From Apricaphanius iberus (lineage: Eukaryota > Chordata > Actinopteri > Cyprinodontiformes > Aphaniidae): a stretch of DNA of 64,000 nucleotides. The stretch is taken from the NCBI GenBank assembly GCA_028564705.1, contig JAPXFQ010002760.1:62001-126000 (forward strand), in the 5' to 3' direction. Within the stretch, counting starts at the first letter, position 1, and each line of letters starts with the position of its first letter. Below, piece by piece: positions 32,641 to 45,300 of the stretch. Under the pieces are notes generated by a model, which saw only the letters and a program-made list of their open reading frames with translations, made no database searches and was not told the DNA's origin. A program made the position numbers and the translations under genes.

Positions 32641-35600
32641 TGGGGTCGGGCCCTTGATTCTGTTCTGTGGGACACGGTTGCCGATGTGGAGCTTAAGGGT
32701 TGGTGGTGACTGCAGGGAGGTCCTTGGGGGTGGGTCCGCTTGCGGTTGGGGCGGTTTGGGGGCTTTGTGTGGTGACTCCTAGTGGCTGCATGCGGCGCCT
32801 TAGAGGGGTTGTGCTGGCGGACGCGGGTTACTGGCCTGGTGCTGTGCTGCTCTGGGGGGTTCTGGGCTTGGCCTGGGGCTCGGGGTTCTGGGGCGGCGTG
32901 CCCCCCGGCTGGGGCCCTCGCTGGGGCTTGGCCGGGGGGGCCGCTGCCGTCGGTTTTGGCTGGGGGGGGGGGCTGTGGTCGACCGGTGGTTGGCGGGCGC
33001 TGTTGCCTTTTCCATCTCCCCGGGCTGGTTCTTGTCGCTTGCTCCCCTGTGGCCCCTTGCCGCGCCTGCGCGTCGGAGCGTCGGCGAGCGGCCGCTGCGG
33101 GTGGCCGCTGAAGGTGGCCAGCGTCTCCGGGCCCGATCGGCTATATTGGCACTGGACATGGATCCTGGGTCTTGGTCTTTGTGCTCGGGGGGGTGCTGAG
33201 GTGGGGGCCTCTGGCCGGTGTTGGTCGGCCTCTGCGGTGACTGACCGGATGGTGGGGTGTGGGCTGGTGGATGGAGGTGCTGGGTTCTGTTGCCTCCCGG
33301 CCATCGGGCGGTAGTAGCAAGGCTGGAGGATGTCGGCCTGGGGGTTGGCCGCCTGGGTCTTTGGTCTGCTCACGGGCCTGGCGCGACGTGTCCGGGGTAC
33401 CCGAGTCGGTGGTGCGCCGGGTTCCGGCCTCGGCGCGGGGGCCCTCGGATGCTGGCGGTGCCTGGGGCATCTCTTATTGGCGGGGAGGCTTTTTACCATC
33501 TAGCACAGGTGTTCTTTTTAACGGGGTGCGCTTGGGACGGGAGGGCGTGGAGGGGGAGGGGGGGGCTAAACTCAACCTGGGTGTCTAGTGACATGTGTTT
33601 TGTTAGCAGTGTGAATGTTGGGAAGGATATAGGTGTGCCCCTGGGGTGGGGGCTGGTGGATTGCTGGAGCCCCCATGGGGCTCGGGGGTACCGCTCCCAT
33701 GGGCCCCGACTTGACGTGCTGGGGCCTCCCACCCCTGGTGGATCGGGCCGAACAAGGGTGCCTATTGGAGTCAGCAGGGGAGCTGGCTCCCTGGGGTTGG
33801 CAATGGTCACCCCAGTTATTTTCTCCCCATCCCCATGCCTCTGTCCACCTGCTCCTTCATTCTACCATTCACAAGGCCTTGGGACGTGGGCACGTCACTG
33901 GGGTGCGGGATGGAGCTTCCGTCTTCGCTACCCGGTGGCGGCCTGGGTCCCGATTTTATTGAGCAACTTAGACACTTACACTTGCAACATTTACATGGAA
34001 CGCACATGTAGGGACCTGGCGGTGGGGGGCTTATAGGGGGCCCGTTGTGGGGGGCCTCGCCTGTGGTGCCGGTACCCACTGTTTAAATGCATCTAGACAC
34101 TGAGGGCCCGGGGGAGAGATGGGGGTACCCGGCAGTATTCCCATGTCCCACCCCTCTGTTTTAAGTGCACATTAGAACAACACGCAACAACACCACATTG
34201 AGCGGGGGGAGAGAGGCTGGGGGGTCTTTCCACACCCCTGTTCGTTGGACCATCAGGGGTCGGAGCCCGGGTAGAACATCAGGCCGTCTGGTCGGGGTCC
34301 TGGGCTGGTGGGCTGCTCTTGCCGGTGTGGGGGCCTTGGCGGTCTGCTTGTCCCCATCCTGGTGGGCAAAGGGGTCTGTCTCCCGGGTGCAGGAGCAGGG
34401 TGCTCTATTGGAGGGTCTGTCTCCCGGGTGCAGGGGCAGGGTGCTCTATTGGGGGGTCTGTCTCCCGGGTGCAGGGGCAGGGTGCTCTATTGGGGCATCT
34501 GTCCCTGGGCCTGGGAGTATGGAGTATAGTGTATGTATGGGGGGTATGAATGAGTGTATAGCGTCCTTTTTTCGTATATCCTGTATTTGTAAGAATGTGT
34601 ACGCATGAGAGGGAGGGTACGTATGATTGTCTCTGTTTGTCTATGTCTACTTGTCAGGTTGGGTGTTTGGCTTCCCTCTGGCCTGATGCGTCTTCTTCCC
34701 CTCAGTTGCTCCCCGTCGGTGATGGATGCTCCTGCCCGCTGGTTGATGATGGCTCTCGATGCCTAGGGGCCGGGGGTCCCGGTTGCGGCCCGGCTCGGTC
34801 CTTGTGCATGTCTGGCGGGTCCTGGGTGGTCCGGTGTGTCGGGCGGCTGCTGTTTCGGGCCGACGTCCTCCTTGGATTGACTGGGGCACCTCTTCTGGGG
34901 GTGCCGGGGTTGTAGAGTAGGTTGGTGCCGTCCGGTGGATCGGTGGGGACCGTGCCTGGCGCCCAGGCCTCCTGCCGGTTCAATGACTTCTGCTGGCTGG
35001 TCGGTTCATCTGGGGAGGGGGCTGTCCGGCATTGGCTGGGCCCCTGATCTTGGCGCCCTGCGTGGGGCGGGATCTGGACCCAGGATCTGGAAGATCTGGA
35101 TGTCCAGGTGCTGGCTGGGCGCGGCCTGGGGAGGGCATACATCCGCTGTGGCTATTGCTGTGGCTCCCTGGCGTGTGGGTGTGTGGGGGCGGGCAGGGTT
35201 GTTGGCGGTGGGTATTGGTCCGGGGTGGCGGTGGCGTGTGTTGTCCGTCGGTTGGCTGCGGATCCCCCTTGCCTGTGGCGGCGGCGGGGGGCCCCTCTCG
35301 GCTGGTCCCTGGTTGGGGCCCCGCTGGGGGGCGGGGTGCCCCTGGTCCCCGTGGCCTCCGGGTCCTGATCCGGGCCCGCCCTGGCGTAGCCGGTTTCCGG
35401 AGGAGCCCATGGGCTCGTCACAGCGATCTCTCGGGCCCCAGCATTGCGGCTGGTGGGTGTTCCCCTGGGGCTTCCATCTGTTCCTCTCTTGGTGGGTGAT
35501 CGACCCTGCGCTGATCAGACCTGCATGCTCGCACACACATAGGTGTGGGGACATTGGTGTGGACGGACATATCTTAAGCTGAGGTTATCATCATTAGTTA

Positions 35601-35938
35601 GTTGTTCACAGGAGCTTACCAGAAACATTTGTATTATGTTCATTAATCCATGCTTGTGTGTAGTGAATGTGTAATTCTTAGTTTATTCTACTAGATCCGA
35701 ACTATTGGTTTGGTTGTTTACAGTTTGTTGTTTTTGTTTTGTATTACTGTTTCTCTGCCGTCCGGCAGAGGTGGAGGACTGGGATGTTTTCTTGTGTTCT
35801 TTGTTTGCCTCCCTGTCTTGTGTCGTCGGTTCGCGCCTCTGCTGGTCCGGTTTCTTTTCTTCACCTTCTTCCTTTCTCCCTTCTTGTCTCGGTTTAGTGT
35901 CCATGACGTCAGGAAATTGAACCCACAGTAATCACTAA
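32641..35938 (+). repeat. GC-rich 3' UTR of the L1 copy
   Basis: About 3.3 kb of G-rich sequence directly after the ORF2 stop, ending with an AATAAA signal (about 35937) after a ccatgacgtcaggaaatt block. Its last 2.4 kb matches, in reverse, 50948-53427. Long frames on both strands here come from the base composition and share no protein motif. It contains three 41-bp tandem units at 34372-34497. Confidence 0.85.
34372..34497 (+). repeat. 41-bp tandem repeat, three units, within the L1 3' UTR
   Basis: The block tctgtctcccgggtgcagg recurs at 34375, 34416 and 34457. The other copy of this UTR (near 52510-52560) has a single unit, so the number varies. Confidence 0.88.
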
Positions 35939-36239
35939 TAAAGATTTTTCATACATATACATCAAGTGGCTTACTACAGCGAAGCTTTAATACTCTGCTT
36001 GGGAAAGTAAAACTGTTGGGCTTGTACTTGGTACTCAGACACAAATTCTGAGTAGCATACTGCTAGACAGGACACGTTAAAAAAAATAAAAAATAAATAA
36101 ATAAATCACACTAATAAAAGATGTTAGGGCATTCTTAACAAGTTTTCATCATTACAGTTCTCCCTCAGAATTAAACCTTGATTATTTAGGGTTGTCCTCT
36201 GGTATAATGACTAGCAACTGCATGGATCGAAGAACATAC
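35939..36239. other. Intron next to the CRD exon, nothing recognised
   Basis: AT-rich, with a short aaataaataaat run near 36090. It carries the donor side of the CRD exon at its right end. Confidence 0.5.
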
Positions 36240-36488
36240 CTGGTCCTTCTGCCTTGACGATGGCCTCAGGGGAGATGCAAACCCCACGGTCGTACAGCGG
36301 CAGCTCATTGCAGGCCAGGCTGTCAGGCCAGCTGTGGTTGTACCGCTTCATCACCGGCTCACAGCCAGACTTAGCTCGCTCGCACACCGCCTTGCAGGGC
36401 TTGATGGGCTCATGCTGAAAGTCGATGGTGCAGATGGGGGCATACATGGCACACAGGAAGAAGAGTAAATCCTGACTGCATCCAGTAC
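36240..36488 (-). CDS. frzb: frzb-like exon: most of the frizzled cysteine-rich domain
   Basis: A 249-nt exon on the minus strand: acceptor cttatcag at 36489-36496, donor gtatgt at 36234-36239, phase 1 at both ends. The frame begins TGCSQDLL and contains [49 protein letters not shown] and [13 protein letters not shown]. It has eight of the CRD's ten cysteines; the other two would be in the upstream exon. NHS is a likely N-glycosylation site. This is the Wnt-binding frizzled domain, and the [21 protein letters not shown] stretch fits FRZB/sFRP3 better than SFRP4. The protein is expected to be secreted and to sequester Wnts (family knowledge). The signal peptide and first CRD part were not found between 36489 and 64000, so the first exon is probably beyond the right edge. 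Confidence 0.88.
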
Positions 36489-36544
36489 CTGATAAGACAG
36501 GAAACCACATTGGATGTTTTTTTTTTTTTGAATCAGTCAATCAA

Positions 36545-37020
36545 TCAGCTAATCACCCCGTTTTTTGCAAGTCTTCACTGACTCCTTGTGCACTCTCAGG
36601 TACATTATTAAATTTTATTGTTCATTTTTAAAGCATTGAATGGCTCTGCACCTCCATATATTTCTGAGCTACTCACCCCGTCCCTACGGTCAGCTAACCA
36701 GCACTTACTAAAGATCCTGAGACTTCGCTGTAAAACCAGTGGTGAACGTGCTTTCTGCCCCAAAACTGTGGAACGACCTTCCCCTGGCTGTCCGACTGTC
36801 TTCATCTCTCCAAGTGTTTAAGTCTAATTTGAAGAAAAACTTTTACTCTGTTGCTTTTAGTGCCTAGTTAATTTTACTTATGGTTTATTTATCTGCTCTT
36901 TTATGTGCTTGTTTTTTTAATTTTCTTATTACTTTCTTTTAGTTCTCTATTATTGTACAGCACTTTTGTCAGCTCCCATGCCGCTGTTTTAATGAGCCAT
37001 AACAAATAAATGGTATTGAA
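36545..37020 (+). pseudogene. CR1/L2-group LINE ORF2 C-terminus and 3' end
   Basis: The frame reads FIFKALNGSAPPYISELLTP, LLKILRLRCKTSGERAFC and PKTVERPSP, the C-terminal block of a LINE distinct from the L2 copies above. It ends with an aataaatggtattgaatgg tail near 37020. 5'-truncated, with one frameshift near 36740-36790. Confidence 0.65.
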
Positions 37021-37504
37021 TGGTCTGGAATTCATAGAAATTGGTTAAATACAAAAAGGTTTTCAGGGAAAGTTCACATGTTTGTTACTTGGAAAAAACA
37101 AGACATATTTCCAAGACCAACAAAATAGAAAACATTCGCGCCGGGAAAAAAAAATATAAATGTAAACGCTTTTTTATTTTTAAGATTAACATGTGAGACC
37201 CCTTTTAAGACCTAAAATAAAGCTAATGTTGTTAATTTCTGCTTAGTTTCAAAACTATTTTGCATTTAACTGCCTTTTTTAGTAGTTTCGAAGGCATCTA
37301 AATTATTAGTGGATTTTTGCAGTTGTGGTCCGTAAATTCTATGTGCTAATGGGGGTCAGCTGCACATTGGAACCATTTAAAAAGCAAAAGCTTATTAAAA
37401 AAAACGAAACTACTTAACATGGAGGGCTGAAAGTTAGCTTTCTTTTGACATGATATGGCATGAATATCAATTAAAAGAAACTGGGCTGATATTGTTTAGG
37501 TTAC
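37021..37504. other. AT-rich non-coding stretch
   Basis: No gene or element recognised. Confidence 0.5.
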
Positions 37505-38612
37505 AATTCCTTTAAATAACTAAAAAGGCCAAGAGTATAAAGATTGGTTGTTCTGCTGGCACCAGTCCACAAAGTCCAGAGTCCACAGTCTGTCCTGAGT
37601 CGTCCTCACCTGTAATGAGGCCGACAATGGCAGAGTCATCAGAACTTCTGTAGGTGGCAGCGTGGGGAGTTGATGGAGAAGTCTGCAGTGTAGAGGGTGA
37701 AGAATGTTGCCAGCACAGTTCCCTGTGGGGCCCCTGTACTACAGACCAGCCTATCAGAGACACAACCCTGTGTCCTCATATACTGTGGGTGTCCTGTGAA
37801 GTTATCTAGTATCCTCTAAGACATGTGACGGTCCACTCCTGATGACTCCAGCTTGTTCCTCAGACGTCTTGGCTGGATGGTGTTGAAAGCACTGGAGAAA
37901 TGAAAGAACATGATCCACAGAGCTTCCAGGGTTCTCCAGGTGAGTCAGAGCTTGGTGCAGCAAGCAGATGATGGCGTCCTCAAACCTGTCAGGCTGGTAA
38001 GCAAACTGCAGCGGACCCAATGGAGACCTGACCAGGGGGCGCAGATGATTTAGAATCAACCTCTCAAGGGTCTTCATCAGATGTTATGTCAGGGCTACTG
38101 GCCTGTAGCTGCTGAGGTCACTGGGATGCGATGTCTTTGGTACCGGTACCACACAGGGGGTCTTCCACAGCTGTGGTAGTTTCCCCTGCAACAGGCTTAG
38201 GTTAAGCAGATATCCTAAAATGCCACACAGTTCATCTGCGCAGCACCTCAGGAGCCTGGAACTGATACCATCTGCACCTTCAGCCTTCCGCACTTTGATC
38301 TTATGAAGCTCGTTTCTCACTTGAAGGTGTTGAGATTGAAAGAATGGATTTTGAGGGAGGGGGGAGTATGTTGGAGTCCTCAAAAGCTGGGATGGGTCTG
38401 ATGGCTAGGAGCTGAGAGGTGTGAAATCCTGGGACTGTTGCTGGAGCTGAAGCTGGCTGGACTGTGTCCATAGGCCGGGAACTATATAAGGCTTGTGTAT
38501 TATCCTCACACGAAAATCCAGAGGGGATTTGCTGTTTTATCTGAAATAACTCATCATACTGTTCAAGAACAATCATTAACACCCTGGGACTATTCCTAAA
38601 CATTTTTATCAT
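37505..38612 (-). pseudogene. CR1/Jockey-like LINE reverse transcriptase fragment
   Basis: Minus strand, in order: KVRKAEGADGISSRLLRCCADELCG (about 38225-38310), LPQLWKTPCVVPVPKTSHPSD, LSSYRPVALT (about 38084-38130), MKTLERLILNHLRPLV (about 38030-38077) and LQFAYQPDRFEDAIICLLH (about 37940-38005). The next RT part is degraded but still shows SDDSAIVGLITGEDD (about 37600-37650, catalytic C region) and DFVDWCQQN. Stops and frameshifts occur every 100-200 bp. Further upstream (38390-38612) is a poorly conserved linker. Confidence 0.75.
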
Positions 38613-39290
38613 ACCTTCAAAGTCACTTTTCAGTCACAAAGCACCAGAGGGCGCTATCTCCAGCTTTCCGGAGTCAGGGGAGAGTTCTGTGACAGGATGT
38701 GCCGAGTGAGAGACCCGAAGAGGACTGCCACGGCTGGGACCCCAGAACAGGAGGCAGGCTGGACTCATCAGGACAGGGAGCCGAAGGACTGCAGTTCTAA
38801 GAAGGAAGTAAGTACAATCCAGGAGCTGGTGACTGTTTGCCTGAGGACTCTGCTACCGCACCGTTGCAACTTGGAGTGGTGCCCTCGAGAACGATGAAGC
38901 CGGAAGCAGAATTCCCCTAGAATGGAGCAACTCCTAGACTCCTCCTTCACTAATGCCAGGGAGCAAGCTGGGAGGTGGTGCCAGAGGAATCAGTCACCTG
39001 GAAGACTGGAGGAAGTAGCCATGGACAGATTTGAGAAATCCAGACTGGAACCGGACCCTGCATCTAGGTGCTAAAAGGAGGACTCCGGGAAGAAGTTTGA
39101 GCAATCCACCAACTCTGCATCCTGGTATGCGAGGAAGAATGCTGGGGAAACGCCAAATGCATCCTCCCCGGAAAACTGAGGAGCGACACAGCGGTGGCTG
39201 GAGAATTGTGGAGCGGAGGGAAGTCCTCATCCCACCCTTGCAGTCCAGTGTTGGGAGGACAGAAGGTTAATCGGGTACGCGTTACTTAAG
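38613..39290. other. GC-richer stretch, unassigned (possible LINE 5' region)
   Basis: About 680 bp of purine-rich, GC-richer sequence between two LINE fragments, with no frame longer than 80 codons and no motif. It could be a LINE 5' UTR or an LTR piece; I cannot tell. Confidence 0.35.
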
Positions 39291-39294
39291 AACA

Positions 39295-39620
39295 GGCTAT
39301 TTAATTTGAAAACACTTTCAACACAAAGCAGTTCAAGGTGATTTACATGATTAAAGAAATGTGAAAATTAAAAAATGGAATAAATAACAGAAAGAATAAA
39401 AAAAAATGTTTAGGATAAAAACATTTAATACAAATATTGGCAATAATAGTATCAGTTACACATAAACATGTCTAAATAGGTATGTGTTTATTTTAGATTT
39501 AAAAGAGTTCAGTGTCTAAGCAGCTTTGCATTCGTCCTGCAGTTGGTTCCAGATATGAGGAGCATAGAAACTGAAAGCTGCTTCCCCATGTGTGGTTCTG
39601 GTTCTAGGAACTTTTTAAGA
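39295..39620 (-). pseudogene. L2-type LINE 3' fragment
   Basis: Parallels the copy at 20000-20508: on the minus strand, a C-terminal ORF2 region (codons like EAAFSFYAPHIWNQL at about 39520-39590, then an end near 39480) and 3' UTR, with a tail near 39300. Confidence 0.7.
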
Positions 39621-39624
39621 AAAC

Positions 39625-40400
39625 TTGTTTGTAAGATATCAACAGCAGGTGGCAGAGCTTAGTTTGTCAATAATTTCATCAAAGCTCGAATTATTTTTTG
39701 TTTCGTAATCATTAATTTTCTCTGCATGGGTGTTAATTGGGCTTAACGCTGGTATTGGGGTAGAAACTGATGTTCTGATTGACTTTCCGATGTTCAACGA
39801 ATTTTCAGTGAAGAAGCTAGCAAATTCGTAGCAGGCCCTGATGGAGCTTAGTTTGGGTGGTGCTGTCACAGGAGGGGTAGATAATCTCTCCACTGTATCA
39901 AATTTTGTCCTTACATTATTGTTTCTGGAAAAATCTCAGAAGAATTATTTTGTTCTTGCTTGATTTAAGGTTAATTGATAATTTATATTTCTTTATATAT
40001 CTCATAATGAAGCTGGAGTTGAGTTTTCCGACATTTTCTCTCTGTGCATTGAAGGTCCCTTTTTTCATTACATACCAGTGGATAGCTTCTCCATGGAGAC
40101 CTCTTTGGCGCAATATTATCCATCATGTCTGAGATTTTGGATAGAAATTCATCCGTCAGTTTGTTTATTGAATGTGTGTACATCGATGTTGGTGATTTGG
40201 ATCGGTTTTGAGTGTACGTCAGTTTAAATTTTTCTGCATTTTTCTTTTAGGAAGCATTTTTTAATCATCGTTTTAGTGCTATTAGAAATTTTAGTTTAGA
40301 TGGTGCTTTCAAATGAGATGCAGAAATGGTCAGATAATGAAATATCAGTTACCGAGATATTTAAGTCTTTGTTAATAAGTAGTGTGTCATCAGTTGTGCG
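39625..40400 (-). pseudogene. L2-type LINE ORF2 endonuclease-RT linker
   Basis: Minus-strand frames read SINKLTDEFLSKISDMMDNIAP (40120-40183), PLVCNEKRDLQCTERKC(R)K, LQLHYEIYKEIYKLSINLKSS (about 39960-40050) and ACYEFASFFTENSLNIGKSI (39770-39840). This region lies between the endonuclease and RT in L2-type elements. It has many frameshifts and both ends are missing. Confidence 0.65.
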
Positions 40401-40424
40401 CAGTGTTCGGGGGATCCATCCCAT

Positions 40425-40565
40425 CCATCCATTTTCTTAACCGCTTAATCCTTAATGGGTCGCGGGGGGGCTGGTGCCTATCTCCAGCTGTCAACGGGCG
40501 AGAGGCGGGGTACACCCTGGACAGGTCGCCAGTCCATCACAGGACCACATAGAGACAGACAGGAC
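40425..40565 (-). repeat. SINE 3' fragment with GATG tail
   Basis: Same tail as the SINE at 18199-18566 (atccatccat, ttcttaaccgctta, gggtcgcggg, ggggtacaccctgga). Only the tail half is present and the tRNA-like head is missing. Confidence 0.75.
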
Positions 40566-42339
40566 AGTCTCTATGTGTTCCTGTAGGTGAGGTCTACAAA
40601 AACTTGTTTGGGTTGTGATCACAGGTCAGTAACAGCTTGTGGGAAGCTGCGAGAGTGTGGGACTCTCTAAGGTCAATGACTTTTTATGGTGATTTAGGAA
40701 TAAAGACGTCATAGAATAAAGTGAAATTAAACCTAGGTTAGTGAATGTGAGTCTGATTAAGAATTTATTGTTGATGTATTTCTCTTTCATTTTTTTTTCG
40801 GCATCTGATCTGCACTCCGGGGAAGGAGCACCATGAGCTGCTGGAAATTGGAGGTTCTCCGCCTTAGGGACCTGGTGCAGATGTGGGGTTCTCCCCCGGA
40901 GTGGAGTCAGCTGGTGAATCTTTTCAAGGATTAAAAACCGGTAAGTGAAGTTTTAGATAATATTATTTTATAAATTCTGAGGTTTCGAGTCCTTGAAGCG
41001 ATAAGCTTACAAATAAATACTTATCTGAGTCTTATATAAATGAGAGATAGAGAACAATTGTGTGTGTCTGTTTGTGTGTGTGTGGGTGTGTGTGTGGGTG
41101 TGTGTGAGACGAGATCTCTGTGTTGTGGTTGTTGAGGAGTCTTGTGTCTAAAACTCGAGTATAAAGTATTATTTAAAAGTAAATGATGAATAAATAAATA
41201 AATAAATAAATAAAGTAGAAGAAACTGAATTAAATATATTACATCGAAAATAAAGTAAACATAAAGAGTAATCAAATTGTTTTTGAAGCAGGCTATGTGA
41301 CGTAGTGTGTCGAGAATTCCGACTCATTTTGAAGATTAGATCCTTGTGACTTACTGAAAACAATACCATTTCGGCTCCTATAGGAGTTCGGTTACTATTG
41401 AAGAGTTGGTCCTTAGGGATGTATCGTTTATAAGCGACCTATCAGTAAAACAGAAAAAGAAAAACAGCAATACACACATTCAAGAGTCAGATGAATATAT
41501 CTAAATTTTATTTTAAATTAAATAGTTTATTAAATCTGCTTCCTCTTTTTCATAGTATGACAAACTGAGTTGAAAAGGTAAGGCTATTTTTAAATAGATA
41601 AAGAAGTGATTGCTGACCGTAATTTATCGGCTATGGAGATATTTTTTCTGAGATGATACTGTTCGGTTCCTTTTGTGTCTGTTTACGGAAGCCGGCCCCA
41701 TATTCAGACCCAAATAGGATTCCAGATTGTGGACAGTTAAGTCTCGGAACCTCTAAATAAAATAATATTGTAATAATCTAAGAATTTAATCTTAAAATTT
41801 AGGTGGATAAACTGCAGAACAGAAAGGGAGCAGAATAAAAGCAGATAACCAAGGTGATATGAAGTTGTATTGAAGTGAAAATGGAAAATTTTAGCATGAA
41901 TAAAATGATAATAAATGGGTGTAGATGATGAAATTAGGACAGTCTGGTGACAAAAGTATATCTAGTTGACAAATCGAACATTGAGTGTGAATGGTTGGTG
42001 AGCTGCTAAAAGAATAAAATCAAAAGATGTATTGATAAAATAATTAATTGGATATATTGAAAAGCAAAAAAGTTTATTTCTTACAAATAATGTTTAAATT
42101 CTAGGAAAACTGAAACACTTTGATGAATATTGGTGTGTCCATCTTCATAATGACTTAGTTTAGACATAAGATAGAAAAATGTACAAAATTGATGAACTAG
42201 TGAATAGTAGAATACTTAATGATAAAATACTGAGATTAATGATTAGGTATTATGGACATCTTAATTGCTGTAGTTTTTGAATAATTAGAAATTCATTAGA
42301 AAAATTTAAAAACATCTCAGAGAAGCATATAACCTTGTC
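40566..42339. other. AT-rich stretch upstream of repeat X copy 1
   Basis: Contains a short GC-richer patch (40800-40935) with an ATG frame (MSCWKLEVLRLRDLVQMWG, stop at about 40934) followed by a donor-like gtaagtg at 40941, a GT-rich tract (41055-41105) and an aaat tetranucleotide run (41180-41215). No gene can be assigned. Confidence 0.4.
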
Positions 42340-45300
42340 TAGTATGAACGGTTAGGAATTGGCAGGTTTTTCAATTTACAGGAATAAACGTAGTAAGTCT
42401 TACACAATTGATACACGTTTTTCTTATTTCCATGATTTAAATAAGTACAATTTAAGTAATTAATAAGTAATGACATTATTTTCATTTTGGCTATTTCTTC
42501 TAGCCCTGTAGACTTTAGAAATGCTGTTTGGGAAATATTGCCTCTTCTTTATACAAATATTAAATTAAAAAGGCTTTATTATTTAAATTACCTGTCACTG
42601 GTTATTTGACTATATACATTGTTGAGTAATATGAAAAACAATAATTATCATAGTGATAATATCTAAACAGCAAGTAGATATTATGAATATGATTAAACTA
42701 TTCTGAGTTTTCAAAACTTTGTTTTATAAGACAAAGAGTCATCTTAAAAGCATCTGTTTTTATTTACTTTACATATAAACATTGAGTAAGAGCTATGACG
42801 AGAAGCAAGTTGTTGCTGAATTTGAAAATGTTCTAATGATCAAAAGAAAAATGACTATATTATGTGCTAAATTTGTAGAAGAACAACCAATAAATATCAG
42901 CTTAATTCTAAATGTTAGTTTAATTTATAAGAAATAAGTAAGTTCTAATTAATTTATTCTGACTGTGTGGAAACAATCTATGCAATTGAAGAAAGTAAAT
43001 TGAAAGAACTTTTTGTTTTGTTTTCAAGTGTATAGATAAATGCAAGTTTTCAAAATCTGTTGAAGATTTCTGTGTTGGCGGAAAATAGGAATTGGGTTTA
43101 GGTTTTAAATTTTAAAAATGAATCTGTCAGATGTTATGCATGATCTGGTAGCTAGTCTACCTAATGCTGAGAGGGAATTTTCGCCTCCTGAATGTAGAGA
43201 AAAGGGTTCTGGAACAGTTATGATAATGGAATAGAACAATGGAATAATGTACAATTTAATTAGTGAAGACTTTGTAGCTGACAGTTGATATAGATTTTTA
43301 TTTAATTTTTTATTTTTATTTCTCTCAACTTGTATGTATATTTACGTAAAAGTGGATCCTGACTGGAATTGCAAAACTGCAGGCTATTTATTAATGATAC
43401 ATTTGGGGAATGTTGATTGAGAAACTGAGGTAAAGCAAAAATGATTCGGTGGTAATTTATTTGACATTTCTAGAAGCTTCAATTCAATTTGGTGTTTATC
43501 ATTTGAGAAACAAAAAGAAGCCTGAGAGGATAATTGGGATTGACTGTAAAATCCTGATTTTTGTTGTTTTGTTTTAATTTTAGAACTTTTGTTTGGAGAA
43601 TTTTTATCTTTTGAAGCTTGTTTATGGATTGATTTTGTATTTTTAGTTTTATTGTTTAATGGAAATTGGAGTATTACACATGTTACAAACATTTAAGAAA
43701 AAAGGTAAACTGTCATGTAGAGGAAGTAACTGGAGTTTTAGTTACACAAATTAGTTTGACTGTGTTTGACTCATTCAACAGAATCTGACAGATGTTTTTG
43801 GAGTATGAAATGTTTTCATTATTTACAATCAGAATATCTGGGCCAATTAGCACATTTGGGTTTGTTTAAATAGGAAACATATGACACAAAAGTCATAATC
43901 AAATATAGATTAGACTTTTAGAACAAACAAGTACTTTAGGTTTGGCAATTTCTAACAATAAGCAACCACCTGGTTACTTTCACATCAATTTGATCAGGGA
44001 ATGAGACATGCCTGTTTTGCACTATGGTCTTAAAGTCCCACAGAAATATGTATAGGGAAGCTGTTTTGTCATTAATTTATATCTTGGATTTTTTCTTTAT
44101 AAATATGGATAGAATTTCAAGTATAGCAAACTGAAGACTATTTTTGTAAAACTATGTTGTGTTTATCAGTCATTACTATTCTCTAATTTTGTTTTAAACA
44201 TTTTATGTTTTTTAATTTTGATATTTTTTCTGTCTGAGCCAGCTTGATAGTGATCCAGTGTACTGATGTGACGAATGATGCTATATTACTTTGGATAAAT
44301 TTGAAAAGAGGGGGAGTTGGAGACTGGATCTTTATTGGTCATTGCTCAGGTGGGAGGAGCATCACAGGTAACCTTGACGACACCAACAACAGTTATAATT
44401 GGAAGGGAACCTAGTTGGACATCTTTATCTCACTGTAAGTAGCATAAGTATAGTAGTAGAAATTATTAATTGATTAAAGGGACAGAGTCTGGGAAAAGTG
44501 GTGTGAAGTCTGAATTTCAAAGGGGTTTAGTTCAATATGAGCTATTCGTCTCAACCTCAGTGAAGCGAAACCAGGAGAGCCACTTTTCCATAGAGACTGT
44601 TTACAAGAGGGACAGAAAAAAGAGGATAGAACCTTTGCAGATGGTTATTGCTTTTATTTTTGTTATTGCAATTTTTTAGTGGTGCTTTAGAACAGCAATA
44701 TCTAACAGAAAAATCCAGCCTTTTTTATTTTATTTATTTATTTACTTTGTGAACAGACCACTAAACTTTGAAGAAAAGAATTAATGAATGGTATCGATGC
44801 AGTTTATATCTGAGGAATAGACATTATGTTATTAATTGTTATGTTTGCTCTCAGACACCATATTTTGTAGGACATCAACATAGAGCCTACTGATCTTACT
44901 GATTAATTTTCAGATATTTTACTCACCTCAAGGATTTGGGAGACTGTTGAGACTGAAATGTATTGCCCAGGAAGGAAGTTAAATGGGTGAGGAAAAGATT
45001 TTCAGTTACACCCACGGTAAGGATAAGATTGACAGGGAGACGGACGTAAGTTAGGGTTAACCTGGGTATTTCAGCAATCATTATTACATTTGAGATCAGA
45101 CCACAGATCTATTTGTTTGAAAATGTTTTGAAAAAATCTGGTCATGTTTTGCCAAATCCGGGACATGGGAAATATATCACAATGATTTTGTATACATATC
45201 TATGATCAATGTAGTTATGTGTCCTTTGTTCTGACTCACTCCAAAGCCACAGGACGTGTGCTCCATTCTGAGACTGTGGACGTAAGGGGAACTTGCCCTA

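Noticed and set aside
32700..35582. Several frames of 100-260 codons on both strands
   Set aside because: They overlap on opposite strands in a GC-rich L1 3' UTR, are rich in Gly, Trp, Pro and Arg, and have no recognisable domain.
40800..40941. Possible small first exon (ATG frame followed by gtaagtg)
   Set aside because: The frame hits a stop just before the donor-like site, and no continuing exon could be found.
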